Shown here: one piece after another, positions 9,533-18,261 of the stretch | Numbering within the stretch: position 1 is the first letter of the stretch | How the letters are laid out: every line of letters starts with the position of its first letter | NCBI RefSeq assembly: GCF_013377785.1 | Contig: NZ_JABXWT010000001.1 | Coordinates: 124,001-188,000, forward strand | Source: Ruegeria haliotis | GTDB taxonomy: Bacteria; Pseudomonadota; Alphaproteobacteria; Rhodobacterales; Rhodobacteraceae | Length of the DNA: 64,000 nt | Direction: 5' to 3' | The notes under the pieces: model-generated | Seen by the model: only the letters and a program-made list of their open reading frames with translations | Told to the model about the DNA's origin: nothing | Database searches by the model: none | Program-made: the position numbers and the translations under genes

Positions 9533-9588
9533 AAGGCGGCCCGGGGAACGGTGCCGCCTTACCAAAGCCCGCCTCTGGCGGGTTTTTT
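9533..9588 (+). terminator. Tandem stem-loops with terminator
   Basis: AAGGCGGC at 9533-9540 pairs with GCCGCCTT at 9553-9560. A second stem, CCCGCC at 9568-9573 with GGCGGG at 9577-9582 and a three-base loop, is followed by six T. It ends the FAD/GcvT gene and faces the convergent gene at 9588. Confidence 0.88.
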
Positions 9589-9923
9589 CATACGCTCAGT
9601 TCGTCATAGCATTCCAGCGCCTTGGCCGCGTACATCATGGATGGTCCACCACCCATCTGAATGGCCATGGCCAATACATCCGACACCTCGTCGCGCGTTG
9701 CGCCCGCTTTGATCAGCGCTTCGGTGTGCAAGGAAATGCAGGGTTCACATCTGACCGCGATCGACATCCCCAATGCGATGTATTCCTTGGTCTTGTAATC
9801 CAGCGTTCCGCCTTCTTTTACGGCTTTTCCCAGTGCCCCAAACGCACGGGTGGTATCGGGAATGGTGCTGTTGAGATTGTGCAATCCTTTGCGTGTGTCC
9901 GACAGCTTTTCTTGCCATGCCAT
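9588..9923 (-). CDS. Carboxymuconolactone decarboxylase (AhpD-like) family protein
   Basis: 111 residues. It has the AhpD-like redox signature C59-x2-C62-x3-H66 in RCEPCISLHTEA, with a Glu upstream in KTKEYIALG, and the Gly/Met-rich helix AIQMGGGPSMMYA near the end. Small CMD proteins with CxxC are usually all-helical peroxidase-like thiol proteins rather than true decarboxylases. AGGGAA lies before the ATG. It is transcribed leftward after a gap of about 70 bases from the methyltransferase gene and may share its transcript. Specific function unknown. Confidence 0.8.
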   Translation of the reverse strand: MAWQEKLSDTRKGLHNLNSTIPDTTRAFGALGKAVKEGGTLDYKTKEYIALGMSIAVRCEPCISLHTEALIKAGATRDEVSDVLAMAIQMGGGPSMMYAAKALECYDELSV

Positions 9924-9994
9924 TGGTAGTTCCCTTATTCACATCATGTAAATGGAATATGATGCAGGTCACCCCGGCCTGACTTTGATCTTGA

Positions 9995-10648
9995 TCAGGT
10001 GGCGCGTGCCTCGGCGATGAATGCAAGATTATTTGCCGGCATCTCGATCACGTCAATGACATCCAGACCCTGCGCGGACATCAAGTCGGCTATGCTGTCA
10101 TCATTCTTATACCCAATCTCGGGGTCCTGAAGGATGAGCGCTTCATGGAATCGCCTGTCCCCGTCGCTGGTCAGATGCCCCGCCCGTTTGAAAGGGCCGT
10201 ACAGGATAAACCTGCCCTTTGGCGACAACGCTTGTGCCACCTCGGAAACAAGGGTCTCCGTCTCGTCCCAACTGACAAGATGCAGCAGGTTGACCAGAAC
10301 GACCAAGTCCAGGGGTGCAAACTGTGAGTGCCAGCCGCCAGACGTTGCATCCAATTCAGCTGCCCTCGCTATGTTGGGCAGGTTTGCTGCGTAGGCATCA
10401 ATGCTGGCACGGCGTTCGGAGTTAATTTCGGTCGGTTGCCATGTCAGGTTTGGCAGGTGCCCGGCAAAGGCGCAGACGTGCTGACCGGTACCGCTTGCGA
10501 TCTCAAGCGCCCGGCCTTGGCGCGGGGCCCAATCCTGCAACAGCTCACATAACACATCCGAATTCCGGGACGCAGCAGGGGCGACCATCTTGCCGTTATC
10601 CGCGGCAGAAGCAACGCTTGCCGATGAAGGAGGGATGCGTTTGATCAT
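9995..10648 (-). CDS. Class I SAM-dependent methyltransferase (DUF938 family)
   Basis: 217 residues. The SAM-binding motif I is LEIASGTGQHVCAFA, followed by the acidic motif II region PTEIN and a later ELDATSGGW segment. The layout APAASRNSDVL before motif I and the C-terminal half with GPFKRAGHLTSDGD match DUF938 proteins, whose substrate is not established. Its ATG overlaps the stop of the upstream FAD oxidase gene by four bases (ATGA), so the two are translationally coupled and probably work together or are at least co-expressed. Confidence 0.8.
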   Translation of the reverse strand: MIKRIPPSSASVASAADNGKMVAPAASRNSDVLCELLQDWAPRQGRALEIASGTGQHVCAFAGHLPNLTWQPTEINSERRASIDAYAANLPNIARAAELDATSGGWHSQFAPLDLVVLVNLLHLVSWDETETLVSEVAQALSPKGRFILYGPFKRAGHLTSDGDRRFHEALILQDPEIGYKNDDSIADLMSAQGLDVIDVIEMPANNLAFIAEARAT

Positions 10649-11718
10649 CTGTTGAGCCGGTTTGGAGTAAGCATGGAAATCATATCCTTATCTATCGCAG
10701 GCGCTTTGCCTGTCACCAGATCTGCCAGCAATTGCGACGCAGCAGGTGCCGTTTGAAAACCGTATCCGCCCTGACCGGCGCACCAGATAAACGAAGGCTC
10801 TGTAGGGTCAGGGCCAAGCACCAAAGTTCCGTCCGGGGCAAAGCTGCGCAACCCGGCCCAGTTTGTTTCGACACGTGTTACGGGTTCGGTTACCAGTGCT
10901 TCGTATCGGGCGATTCCTTCGGCAAGAATCATATCATCTGCATAAGCGTCGTGCGGCGGAACGGGATCAGCCTCGGACGGGGAAACCAGGAGCTTTCCTG
11001 CATCCGGTTTGGCGTACCATGTTTCCCCTGCGCCCAGCATCATCGGCCAATTTGAAACGTCATGCCCGCCGGGGGCAGGCAGGCGGGCCATCGACCGGCG
11101 GCGAGGCGAGATACCGATTGGAGCGATCCCCGCCATAGACGCGATTTCATCGACCCACGCCCCTGCCGCGTTCACTAAATTACGGGCTTCAAAGACCTGT
11201 CCAGCCTCGACTGTCCAATGCGGTCCTTTGCATATTCTGGTGACTTTTCTTTTGCTCAGAACAGTGCCGCCGTTGTGGCGAATGGTTCGTGCAAAGTCCT
11301 GCAGCAATCGGTCGGTATCGATGTCAAAGGCGGCTTCACTGATAGCGACGTATCCGACTGCCTCAGGGTTCAGGATAGGGACCCGCGATACGGCTTGATC
11401 CATCGACATGCTTTGCATGTTCAGGCTGGCACGATCGTTCTGAAACGCATCAGCCTGATCCATCGCCGCCACCAGCATCAGTCCGCGCTGTGTCAGGTAA
11501 CCGCCATTCTCCAACCGCATATACTCGGCGCCGGCTTTGTTCAGCGCGACGACGGATGGCGGACCATAGCTTTGTTCAAACAGGGCAGCCGAACGGCCTG
11601 ACGCGTGATAGCCAAGGGCATCTTCTGCCTCCAAAACAGTCACGGTCCCGTGTCGAGACAGGCGCGCACCAGCGCTGAGCCCGGCAATGCCGCCACCGAT
11701 AATGAGGAAATCAATCAT
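10645..11718 (-). CDS. FAD-dependent amine/amino-acid oxidoreductase (DadA/glycine-oxidase type)
   Basis: 357 residues from the ATG at 11718, where the sequence starts at once with the dinucleotide-binding motif IDFLIIGGGIAGLSAG; a longer frame to 11772 adds a non-homologous leader. LNAAGAW-type motif (NLVNAAGAWVDE) and the C-terminal FAD motif WCAGQGGYGFQTAPA identify the DAO family. Members oxidise D-amino acids, glycine, sarcosine or similar secondary amines. The substrate is unclear. It is the first gene of a short leftward unit with the DUF938 methyltransferase. Confidence 0.8.
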   Translation of the reverse strand: MIDFLIIGGGIAGLSAGARLSRHGTVTVLEAEDALGYHASGRSAALFEQSYGPPSVVALNKAGAEYMRLENGGYLTQRGLMLVAAMDQADAFQNDRASLNMQSMSMDQAVSRVPILNPEAVGYVAISEAAFDIDTDRLLQDFARTIRHNGGTVLSKRKVTRICKGPHWTVEAGQVFEARNLVNAAGAWVDEIASMAGIAPIGISPRRRSMARLPAPGGHDVSNWPMMLGAGETWYAKPDAGKLLVSPSEADPVPPHDAYADDMILAEGIARYEALVTEPVTRVETNWAGLRSFAPDGTLVLGPDPTEPSFIWCAGQGGYGFQTAPAASQLLADLVTGKAPAIDKDMISMLTPNRLNR

Positions 11719-11892
11719 GGTTTGTCGAGGAATCAACCGGGTGCATTCCGGATTGCCTGACTGCGTATTCACGTTTCATGTGGGCCTTGCGCGGTTATTA
11801 AAGGGTCCGCAGTGGACGTAAGGAACTATAAGCAGGCTTGAATTTGTGTATCAACCCATCCAAAGAGGAAGAAACACAGACAGGAGGGTTGG

Positions 11893-12309
11893 GTGAGCAC
11901 CGCAGAACTGCACCCGATGGCCACAGGACATATTCCGTCCTACGTGACCCAGGCGGACGGAAGTGATTATCTTTTCACGTTCATGGTCGTTTTCACGGTC
12001 GCGTTGATTGTATTGATTGGGGTCGCCTATTTCACCCTGCATTCGATCCCGGAAAAGATGGCCCATGAAACCAATCACCCTCAGTTTCAGTTGGTGGGTA
12101 TTCTGGCTTTGCTGGCCTTGTTTACGCACAATGGCTTATTCTGGGTGGCTGCCATTCTGGTGGCCGGATTCCAGTTCCCTGACTTTGCTGCTCCGCTGCG
12201 GGCGATTGCCGACGCGATCCGATCATTGGCGCCGCAACGCGAGCCTGATCCGGTCGTTGCGGAAATGCCGGTTGAGAAACAAGACACCACCGCACCGCAG
12301 GAGCAATAA
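11893..12309 (+). CDS. Inner-membrane DUF3302-like protein (YiaW-like)
   Basis: 138 residues, GTG start after AGGAGGG. Two predicted membrane helices (about 27-53 and 70-95) are joined by a short loop with LHSIPEKMAHETNHPQ, which resembles the LHDIP...NHPH segment of E. coli YiaW (DUF3302) as I remember it. The C-terminal tail is Pro/Glu-rich and cytoplasmic. The next gene is a HlyD-type adaptor only three bases away, the same pairing as yiaW-yiaV. The pair probably forms a small efflux or secretion assembly, but no substrate is known. Confidence 0.65.
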   Translation: MSTAELHPMATGHIPSYVTQADGSDYLFTFMVVFTVALIVLIGVAYFTLHSIPEKMAHETNHPQFQLVGILALLALFTHNGLFWVAAILVAGFQFPDFAAPLRAIADAIRSLAPQREPDPVVAEMPVEKQDTTAPQEQ

Positions 12310-12312
12310 GAT

Positions 12313-13545
12313 ATGCTTGAGACACTGATGTGCGCGCTGGTCACCGTGCTGCCCGATTATCTGTTCCGCAGGTTTGTTCAGGGCAAGCGGATCGGCCATG
12401 AAATCACCTTGTTCACTATGTGGTACGAGCTGCGCTGGGGGCTGACCACCTGTGCCATTCTGGCGCTGACCGTGATCACCACGCTGTTCTATTTCCATCC
12501 TGCCAGCAAAACGGCCGCCTCTTATTTCCGGACCGTCACGATCTTGCCGCAGCTGGGTGGGCGTGTTTCGGAAGTCTACGTCCGGAACAACGAACTGGTG
12601 ACGGCTGGCCAGCCAATATTCCGGATCGAGGATTTCACCCAAACCGCGCAGGTCCAATCTGCGAATGCGCAGATTGCCCAGGTGCAGGCATCCCTGAAGG
12701 TGGCTGAAACAGACCTGGCCAACGCTCACGCCGGGATCGCCGGAGCAAGTGCAGCATTGGCGCAGTCGCTTGAAGATCTGGAACGTAACACCACATTGCG
12801 CGACGAAGGCTCCAGTGCGGTGCGATTGGCCGAGATTGATCGGCTCGAGAACCTTGTCGCCGAACGAGAAGCGCAAGTTACAGCTGCCAAGGCGCAGCGT
12901 GCCGCCGTCGTTCAACAAATCGAGGAATTGATCCCCGCCCAACTCGCCAGCGCAAGTGCACAGCTGGATGCGGCCCTGACCGAGTTGGACAAAACAGTCG
13001 TCGAAGCCGGTGTCACCGGCAGGATCGAGCAATTTGGCCTGCAGGTGGGGGACTATGTCAGCCCTCTGTTGCGACCGGCGGGTATTCTGGTGCCCTCATC
13101 CTCGGGTCATGACAGGTTTCAGGCAGCCTTCACTCAGCTATCCGCGCAAGTCATCAAACCGGGCATGATCGGAGAGCTTGGCTGTATGACCAAACCCTTC
13201 ACAGTGATCCCGGTCGTCGTGGTTGAGGTGCAGGACGTCATCCCGTCGGGGCAAATCCGGCCCTCGGACGAGTTGCGCGATGTTCAGGCGAACACAAACC
13301 CGGGCTCGATTCTGGTTTACATGGAGCCGCTTTATAAAGGTATGTCGGATGATGTGCCGCCGGGCAGTAACTGTCTGGCGAATGTCTACACGGACAACCA
13401 TGAAAAGCTTGAGGATGAAAACCTTGGGTTTTGGCACAAGGCATTTCTGCACGTGGTTGACACTATCGGTGTTGTTCATGCGGCAGGGCTGCGCCTGCGT
13501 CTTATCTTGATGCCGGTTAATACACTGGTGCTGAGCGGGCATTGA
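12313..13545 (+). CDS. HlyD-family membrane fusion protein (YiaV-like)
   Basis: 410 residues. A membrane helix at about 41-60 is followed by a biotinyl-lipoyl-like half (ILPQLGGRVSEVYVRNNELVTAGQPIFRIE), a long Ala/Gln-rich coiled coil (about 110-230), the second lipoyl half (VVEAGVTGRIEQFGLQVGDYV) and a beta-barrel domain. The C-terminus ends in a hydrophobic segment near LRLRLILMPVNTLVLSGH, again like YiaV. It should bridge the inner membrane toward an outer-membrane channel. No outer-membrane factor or pump is in the unit, except an MFS gene on the opposite strand downstream. Confidence 0.8.
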   Translation: MLETLMCALVTVLPDYLFRRFVQGKRIGHEITLFTMWYELRWGLTTCAILALTVITTLFYFHPASKTAASYFRTVTILPQLGGRVSEVYVRNNELVTAGQPIFRIEDFTQTAQVQSANAQIAQVQASLKVAETDLANAHAGIAGASAALAQSLEDLERNTTLRDEGSSAVRLAEIDRLENLVAEREAQVTAAKAQRAAVVQQIEELIPAQLASASAQLDAALTELDKTVVEAGVTGRIEQFGLQVGDYVSPLLRPAGILVPSSSGHDRFQAAFTQLSAQVIKPGMIGELGCMTKPFTVIPVVVVEVQDVIPSGQIRPSDELRDVQANTNPGSILVYMEPLYKGMSDDVPPGSNCLANVYTDNHEKLEDENLGFWHKAFLHVVDTIGVVHAAGLRLRLILMPVNTLVLSGH

Positions 13546-13587
13546 AATTCGGCATTGGGCTCTTTTTGCGGATCAATTAATTTCGGA

Positions 13588-14946
13588 TTAGCCGCCCGGG
13601 ACCCTTTGCCGATCCAGTGAGACAAAAGAATAGGCCAGAACACATGTTGCGAGGGCTGCTACGAACGCAAATACCAACGGAAACGAACTCGTGATGGCGA
13701 AAACGGTGCTGCCAAGTGCCATGCCAACGGTTCCGCCTAATAGTTGAAATGTCATGGATATCCCGCTTGCCTGGCCGCGAAGATTGGGTGGAACTGACGA
13801 CATCACCGCCCGACGCGGTGGGACAAAAAGCAATGGCACGCAACAGCCCCACGCAAGAAATGCCAAAAAGATGACCTTATCCAGTGCGTACAGCATGCCG
13901 ATTGATACCATCAAAAGGGCAAGGACCCCACAAAGCAGACCGATGAGTGGTGGTTTGCGCGTTCCAAATTGGTCAGCAATCTTGCCTGCCAGTGGTGCGA
14001 TAAACACTTGCGGTATAGCTATCGGCAAAAGCGCGGCACCTGCGGCGAGTGGGGAATACCTCAGCTCGGACTGGAAGTAAGACGCACCAAAAACAAATAG
14101 CACGATTTTTCCGAACTGCGCTGTCATTAAGATCAGGTTGGACGCAGCAAAGTTGCGGTCTGCGAATAATGATACAGCGATCATAGGGTTGGTGGTTCTC
14201 ATTTCGACAAAGACGAATAACGAAAGCAAGATCAAGCCCGCTGACATTGCCACCAGAACCTTTGGCTGTATCCAGCCACGGTCCGGGCCTTCCATGACGC
14301 AGAATACCGTGGCGGCCAGACCTGTCACTAGTAATAGCAAGCCCTTCCAGTCGAAGCCCTGTTCACGGTGATGCGGTTGATCGCGCCAAAAGGTCCATGT
14401 AATCACTGAAACGATCAAAACGATCGGTGGATTTACCCAAAATATCCAACGCCATGACAGATACTCGGTCAGCAAGCCGCCAACCAATGGTCCCAAGGAC
14501 AAAAAGATCGTCCCGATTCCACCATAAAGGCCAAGTGCCAAGCCACGTTCATCTTCACTGAACGAGCGGATCAAAACCACCAGAGACAAGGGGAAAATGA
14601 GGGCCGCGCCGACGCCTTGAACCGCTCTTGCCGTCATCAAGGCCAAGCCGTTTTCAGAAAATCCACCAAACGCCGAGGCAAGCCCGAATATCAGCAACCC
14701 TGCGCTAAGCAACCACCGTACACCCAGTACGTCCCCAAGATGGCCTGCGGCCCCGGCAAAACAGGCCAGAACAAGAAGGTAGATATTAACGATCCAATGC
14801 GCATTCAATCGGGACAGGCCTAGATCCTTCTGGATGGTTGGCAGGGCGACGCTGATCACAGTTTCGTCCAGGAGGATCACGCCCAATACGGCTCCCATAG
14901 CGCCCAGTATCCACCACCGGGCGTGCCCTTGTGCGTCGGTCGTCAT
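13588..14946 (-). CDS. MFS drug-resistance transporter (DHA2 / EmrB-QacA type)
   Basis: 452 residues with about 14 hydrophobic helices. Family motifs visible are LDETVISVALPTIQKDL in helix 1 (motif D1), GHLGDVLGVRWLL (motif A), ARAVQGVGAALIFP (motif B) and GPLVGGLL (motif C of drug/proton antiporters). This predicts proton-driven export of a toxic compound. It is convergent with the HlyD-type gene, so a functional EmrAB-like pairing would need trans assembly and is not indicated. Substrate unknown. Confidence 0.85.
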   Translation of the reverse strand: MTTDAQGHARWWILGAMGAVLGVILLDETVISVALPTIQKDLGLSRLNAHWIVNIYLLVLACFAGAAGHLGDVLGVRWLLSAGLLIFGLASAFGGFSENGLALMTARAVQGVGAALIFPLSLVVLIRSFSEDERGLALGLYGGIGTIFLSLGPLVGGLLTEYLSWRWIFWVNPPIVLIVSVITWTFWRDQPHHREQGFDWKGLLLLVTGLAATVFCVMEGPDRGWIQPKVLVAMSAGLILLSLFVFVEMRTTNPMIAVSLFADRNFAASNLILMTAQFGKIVLFVFGASYFQSELRYSPLAAGAALLPIAIPQVFIAPLAGKIADQFGTRKPPLIGLLCGVLALLMVSIGMLYALDKVIFLAFLAWGCCVPLLFVPPRRAVMSSVPPNLRGQASGISMTFQLLGGTVGMALGSTVFAITSSFPLVFAFVAALATCVLAYSFVSLDRQRVPGG

Positions 14947-15032
14947 ATCCGTTTTCTACCTAATCGGTGCCTCTATGTGTCCTATCAGTTTTTTGCAAAA
15001 CTGGCGTCAATTGCACCCTGCCTACGGAAAAG

Positions 15033-15060
15033 AAAAAGGGCCAGCCCAAAGGCCAGCCCC
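15033..15060 (-). terminator. Rho-independent terminator of the purine operon
   Basis: On the minus strand GGGCTGGCC pairs, with G-U wobble, to GGCTGGCCC (15038-15059) around a 4-base loop, followed by TTTTTC. It lies 23 bases beyond the BMP protein gene and closes the leftward xdh-ABC unit. Confidence 0.85.
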
Positions 15061-15082
15061 AGTCTTCTTGATAGCGTCCCAG

Positions 15083-16156
15083 TTACTGCGGGATTTCGCC
15101 TTCCAGCCCTTCGACGTAGAAGTTCATACCGGCCAATGTGCCGTCATCGGCGGTTTCGCCCTCGGCCAGCCAGTCGCTGCCATCCTGCTTTTTCAGCGGG
15201 CCAGTGAAAGCGTGATAGCTGCCATCGGCCATTGCGGCCTTCATCGCCAGTGCTTCTTCCTTCACATCAGCGGGAACCGCGTCCGAAATCTCGCCGATCT
15301 CCACCATGCCCTGTGCAATACCGTCCCAGGTGTTCACGGTCTCCCACGAGCCATCCATCACAGCTTGAGTTCGCGCAATGTAGTAGGGCGCCCAGTTGTC
15401 GATGATCGAGGATACGCGCGGCATCGGGGCATATTCGCTCATGTCCGAGGCCTGACCAAAGGTGATCACGTTGCCAGCCTCTTGCGCAGCCGCTTGTGGT
15501 GCAGTCGAGTCGGTGTGTTGCAGGATCACGTCCGCACCCTGTTCGATCAGAACCGATGCGGCGTCGGCCTCTTTCGCAGGGTCAAACCAAGTGTAGGCCC
15601 AGACGATCTTGAACTCGACATCCGGGTTCACCTTCTTGGCGTGGATATAGGCCGAGTTGATGCCCCGGATCACTTCGGGGATCGGGTATGAGCCAATATA
15701 GCCGATGGTGTTCGACTTGGTCATCTTGCCCGCAATGTGGCCCTGAACGGCGCGTCCTTCATAGAAACGGGCCGAGTAGACCGACACGTTGTCGGCGGTT
15801 TTGTAGCCCGTCGCGTGCTCGAACTTCACGTCCGGGAATTTCTTGGCCACGTTGATGGTCGGGTCCATGTAGCCGAATGAGGTGGTGAAAATCAGATCCG
15901 CGCCTTCCAGCGCCATCTGAGTCATGACACGCTCGGCGTCTGGGCCTTCGGGCACCGATTCAACGAACACGGTTTCAACCTTGTCGCCGAATTCTTCCTC
16001 GACCGCCAATCGGCCTTTGTTGTGTTCATAGGTCCAGCCGCCGTCGCCCACCGGGCCGACAAATACGAAGCCGACTTTGGTCTTGTCCTCGGCCACGGCG
16101 CCCGTCGCCAGACCCAGCGCCACGGCGGCGCTTGCTAGAAGTGAAGTGAATTTCAT
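15083..16156 (-). CDS. BMP-family ABC transporter substrate-binding protein (purine/nucleoside)
   Basis: 357 residues from the ATG at 16156, preceded by GGGGAG. The signal peptide MKFTSLLASAAVALGLATGAVA is clear. The mature part is a BMP/PnrA-like periplasmic binding fold: KVGFVFVGPVGDGGWTYEHN, FTTSFGYMDPT, and EYAPMPRVSSIIDNWAPYY. This family delivers nucleosides or purine bases to NupPQO-type importers. It is the last gene of the xdh-ABC unit, with the terminator right after it, so xanthine, hypoxanthine or a related purine is the likely ligand. Confidence 0.88.
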   Translation of the reverse strand: MKFTSLLASAAVALGLATGAVAEDKTKVGFVFVGPVGDGGWTYEHNKGRLAVEEEFGDKVETVFVESVPEGPDAERVMTQMALEGADLIFTTSFGYMDPTINVAKKFPDVKFEHATGYKTADNVSVYSARFYEGRAVQGHIAGKMTKSNTIGYIGSYPIPEVIRGINSAYIHAKKVNPDVEFKIVWAYTWFDPAKEADAASVLIEQGADVILQHTDSTAPQAAAQEAGNVITFGQASDMSEYAPMPRVSSIIDNWAPYYIARTQAVMDGSWETVNTWDGIAQGMVEIGEISDAVPADVKEEALAMKAAMADGSYHAFTGPLKKQDGSDWLAEGETADDGTLAGMNFYVEGLEGEIPQ

Positions 16157-16191
16157 GTGGTTACTCCCCAAGTTGGTTTAGTTAGCTCCGT

Positions 16192-17112
16192 CTAATGCGA
16201 AGCGTGGAAGATACGGCCCAGTGAGGCAGGTGCGCTGCTCTTGTCGGCCGAAAGGATCACAAGCACAAGGATCGTGATGATATAGGGCGACATTGCCAGA
16301 TACTCGACAGGAATGGCAACGCCCGCGGCCTGCAGATTAAGCTGCAAGACTGTGATTCCGCCAAACAAATACGCACCGAGCAATGCGCGCCATGGTTTCC
16401 AGCTGGCAAACACCACCAGCGCCAGGGCGATCCAGCCGACACCGGCGGTCATACCCTCGGTCCATTGGGGTACGCGGATCAGGCTGATATAGGCGCCACC
16501 CAGACCGGCGCAGGCACCGCCAAACAGGATGGCCATGATACGGATCTTGATGACTTTGTAACCAAGCGCATGAGCCGCATCGTGGTTTTCGCCCACTGCG
16601 CGCAGGATCAGACCCACACGCGTATACTTAAGCACTGCCCATACCGCAGCGGTCAACGCGATGCCCAGATAAAGGATTGGATCATGCTGGAACAGGACCG
16701 GGCCGATCACGGGGATGTCGCTGATTATTGGGATATGGATCTCGCCCATGCTGGGTGGTTTCACGCCGACATAGCTTTGGCCCATAAGCGCACTGAACCC
16801 TAACCCAAACAACGTCAGTGCCAGACCGCTTGCGACCTGATTGGCCAGCGCAAACTGCGTCAGCAGGACAAACAGCAAGGACAGAACCGCGCCTCCGATG
16901 GCGGCTGCAATGAAACCCAGCCAGGGTGAGCCCGTTTCGACCGAGATGGCAAAGCCGCTGATTGCGCCAACGATCATCATACCTTCGACGCCAAGGTTCA
17001 AAACTCCGGCTTTTTCTACAACGAGTTCACCGATCGCAGCCAAGAGAAGAGGGGTGGCGGCCACCATCAGCGAAGCCACCAGAAGTACAGGATTGATTTC
17101 AGATAGGTCCAT
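16192..17112 (-). CDS. ABC transporter permease (BMP-dependent purine/nucleoside importer)
   Basis: 306 residues, about 8-10 membrane helices, with the branched-type permease features GELVVEKAGVLNLGVEGMM and the EAA-like segment RAVGENHDAAHALGYKVIKIR, which contacts the ATPase. It follows the other permease by only three bases and pairs with it in the importer. Similar subunits are NupQ / RbsC-like. Position between permease, ATPase and BMP binding protein supports purine uptake. Confidence 0.87.
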   Translation of the reverse strand: MDLSEINPVLLVASLMVAATPLLLAAIGELVVEKAGVLNLGVEGMMIVGAISGFAISVETGSPWLGFIAAAIGGAVLSLLFVLLTQFALANQVASGLALTLFGLGFSALMGQSYVGVKPPSMGEIHIPIISDIPVIGPVLFQHDPILYLGIALTAAVWAVLKYTRVGLILRAVGENHDAAHALGYKVIKIRIMAILFGGACAGLGGAYISLIRVPQWTEGMTAGVGWIALALVVFASWKPWRALLGAYLFGGITVLQLNLQAAGVAIPVEYLAMSPYIITILVLVILSADKSSAPASLGRIFHASH

Positions 17113-17115
17113 GGC

Positions 17116-18198
17116 TCAGGCTACCTCGCTACGGGCCGCACGGATGCGGTAGTTGGTCAAAAGATCGAAGGCCAGCAGGAAGAACAGAAGCATTCCCTGA
17201 AACACCTGAATGGCGGCGGCGGGCAGACCCAGTTGGGACTGAGCGATTTCCCCGCCAATGTAGGTCAGGGCCATCAATCCTCCTGCCAGCAGGATGCCCA
17301 CCGGGTGCAGACGACCCAGAAAGGCCACGATGATTGCGGTAAAGCCATAGCCGACGTTGAAGTCGATACTGACGACACCTGATGGGCCCGAGACCTCGAA
17401 CATACCCGCCAACCCGGCCAAAGCGCCGGACAGTCCCAGACAGAACAGGATCAGACGCGCGGGATTTACACCGGCAAACTTTGCTGCGCGGGGCGCTTCG
17501 CCGGTCAGTCGGATGTGAAAGCCCAGTATATGACGGTTCAGCAGGACATAGGCAAAGATCACCGCAATAAAGGCTGCGACGACACCCCAATGCATGCCCG
17601 ACCCGGCAATCAGCTCGGCGTTGTGCCCGCTGTCATAGGACTGAAAGTTGCGCGAGCCGGGAAAGCCGAACCCTTCAGGGTTCTTCAGCAACCCCAGCGA
17701 GACCGAGGCCAACATCTGCTCGGCCACATAGACCAGCATCAGCGAGACAAGGATTTCGTTTGTGCCAAAGCGGACTTTCAGAAAGGCCGGGATCGTGGCC
17801 CAGATCCAGCCGCCAAATGCACCGGCGATCACCATGATCGGAAAGATGTACCATGCATCAAGCGGGTAAAATGCCAATCCCGCCCCTGCGCCAAAGATGG
17901 CGCCCATGATGTACTGCCCTTCGGCGCCAATATTCCAGATGCCCGCGCGAAAGCCCAAAGACAGACCGATCGCGATCAGCACCAATGGCGCGCCTTTCAC
18001 CAATAATTGTGGGCGGTAGTAGAATGAGAACTCACCGAACAATGGGTCCCAAAAGATAGTGCCTATGGCCTCGATCGGGTTTTTGCCCAGAATGGCGAAC
18101 AATACACCACCAAAAAGCATCGTTGCCAGTACCGCAACCAAGGGGGTCGCATAGGACCACGCCTTGGACGGCTGAGGTCGTTTCTCCAACACAATCAC
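17116..18198 (-). CDS. ABC transporter permease (BMP-dependent purine/nucleoside importer)
   Basis: 360 residues with about 9-10 helices. LSLGFRAGIWNIGAEGQYIMGA near residues 75-100 and RLTGEAPRAAKFAGVNPAR (ATPase-coupling loop, about 225-245) match the NupP type. The N-terminus before the first helix carries ROK-like basic residues and there is no signal peptide. It is 63 bases downstream of the ATPase gene and 3 bases upstream of the second permease. Confidence 0.87.
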   Translation of the reverse strand: MIVLEKRPQPSKAWSYATPLVAVLATMLFGGVLFAILGKNPIEAIGTIFWDPLFGEFSFYYRPQLLVKGAPLVLIAIGLSLGFRAGIWNIGAEGQYIMGAIFGAGAGLAFYPLDAWYIFPIMVIAGAFGGWIWATIPAFLKVRFGTNEILVSLMLVYVAEQMLASVSLGLLKNPEGFGFPGSRNFQSYDSGHNAELIAGSGMHWGVVAAFIAVIFAYVLLNRHILGFHIRLTGEAPRAAKFAGVNPARLILFCLGLSGALAGLAGMFEVSGPSGVVSIDFNVGYGFTAIIVAFLGRLHPVGILLAGGLMALTYIGGEIAQSQLGLPAAAIQVFQGMLLFFLLAFDLLTNYRIRAARSEVA

Positions 18199-18261
18199 CT
18201 GCTCATCCCCCCGAGTTTTTCATCTTTTTGTAAGTACTCCCGCCGGAGGCGGTTCAACGGC

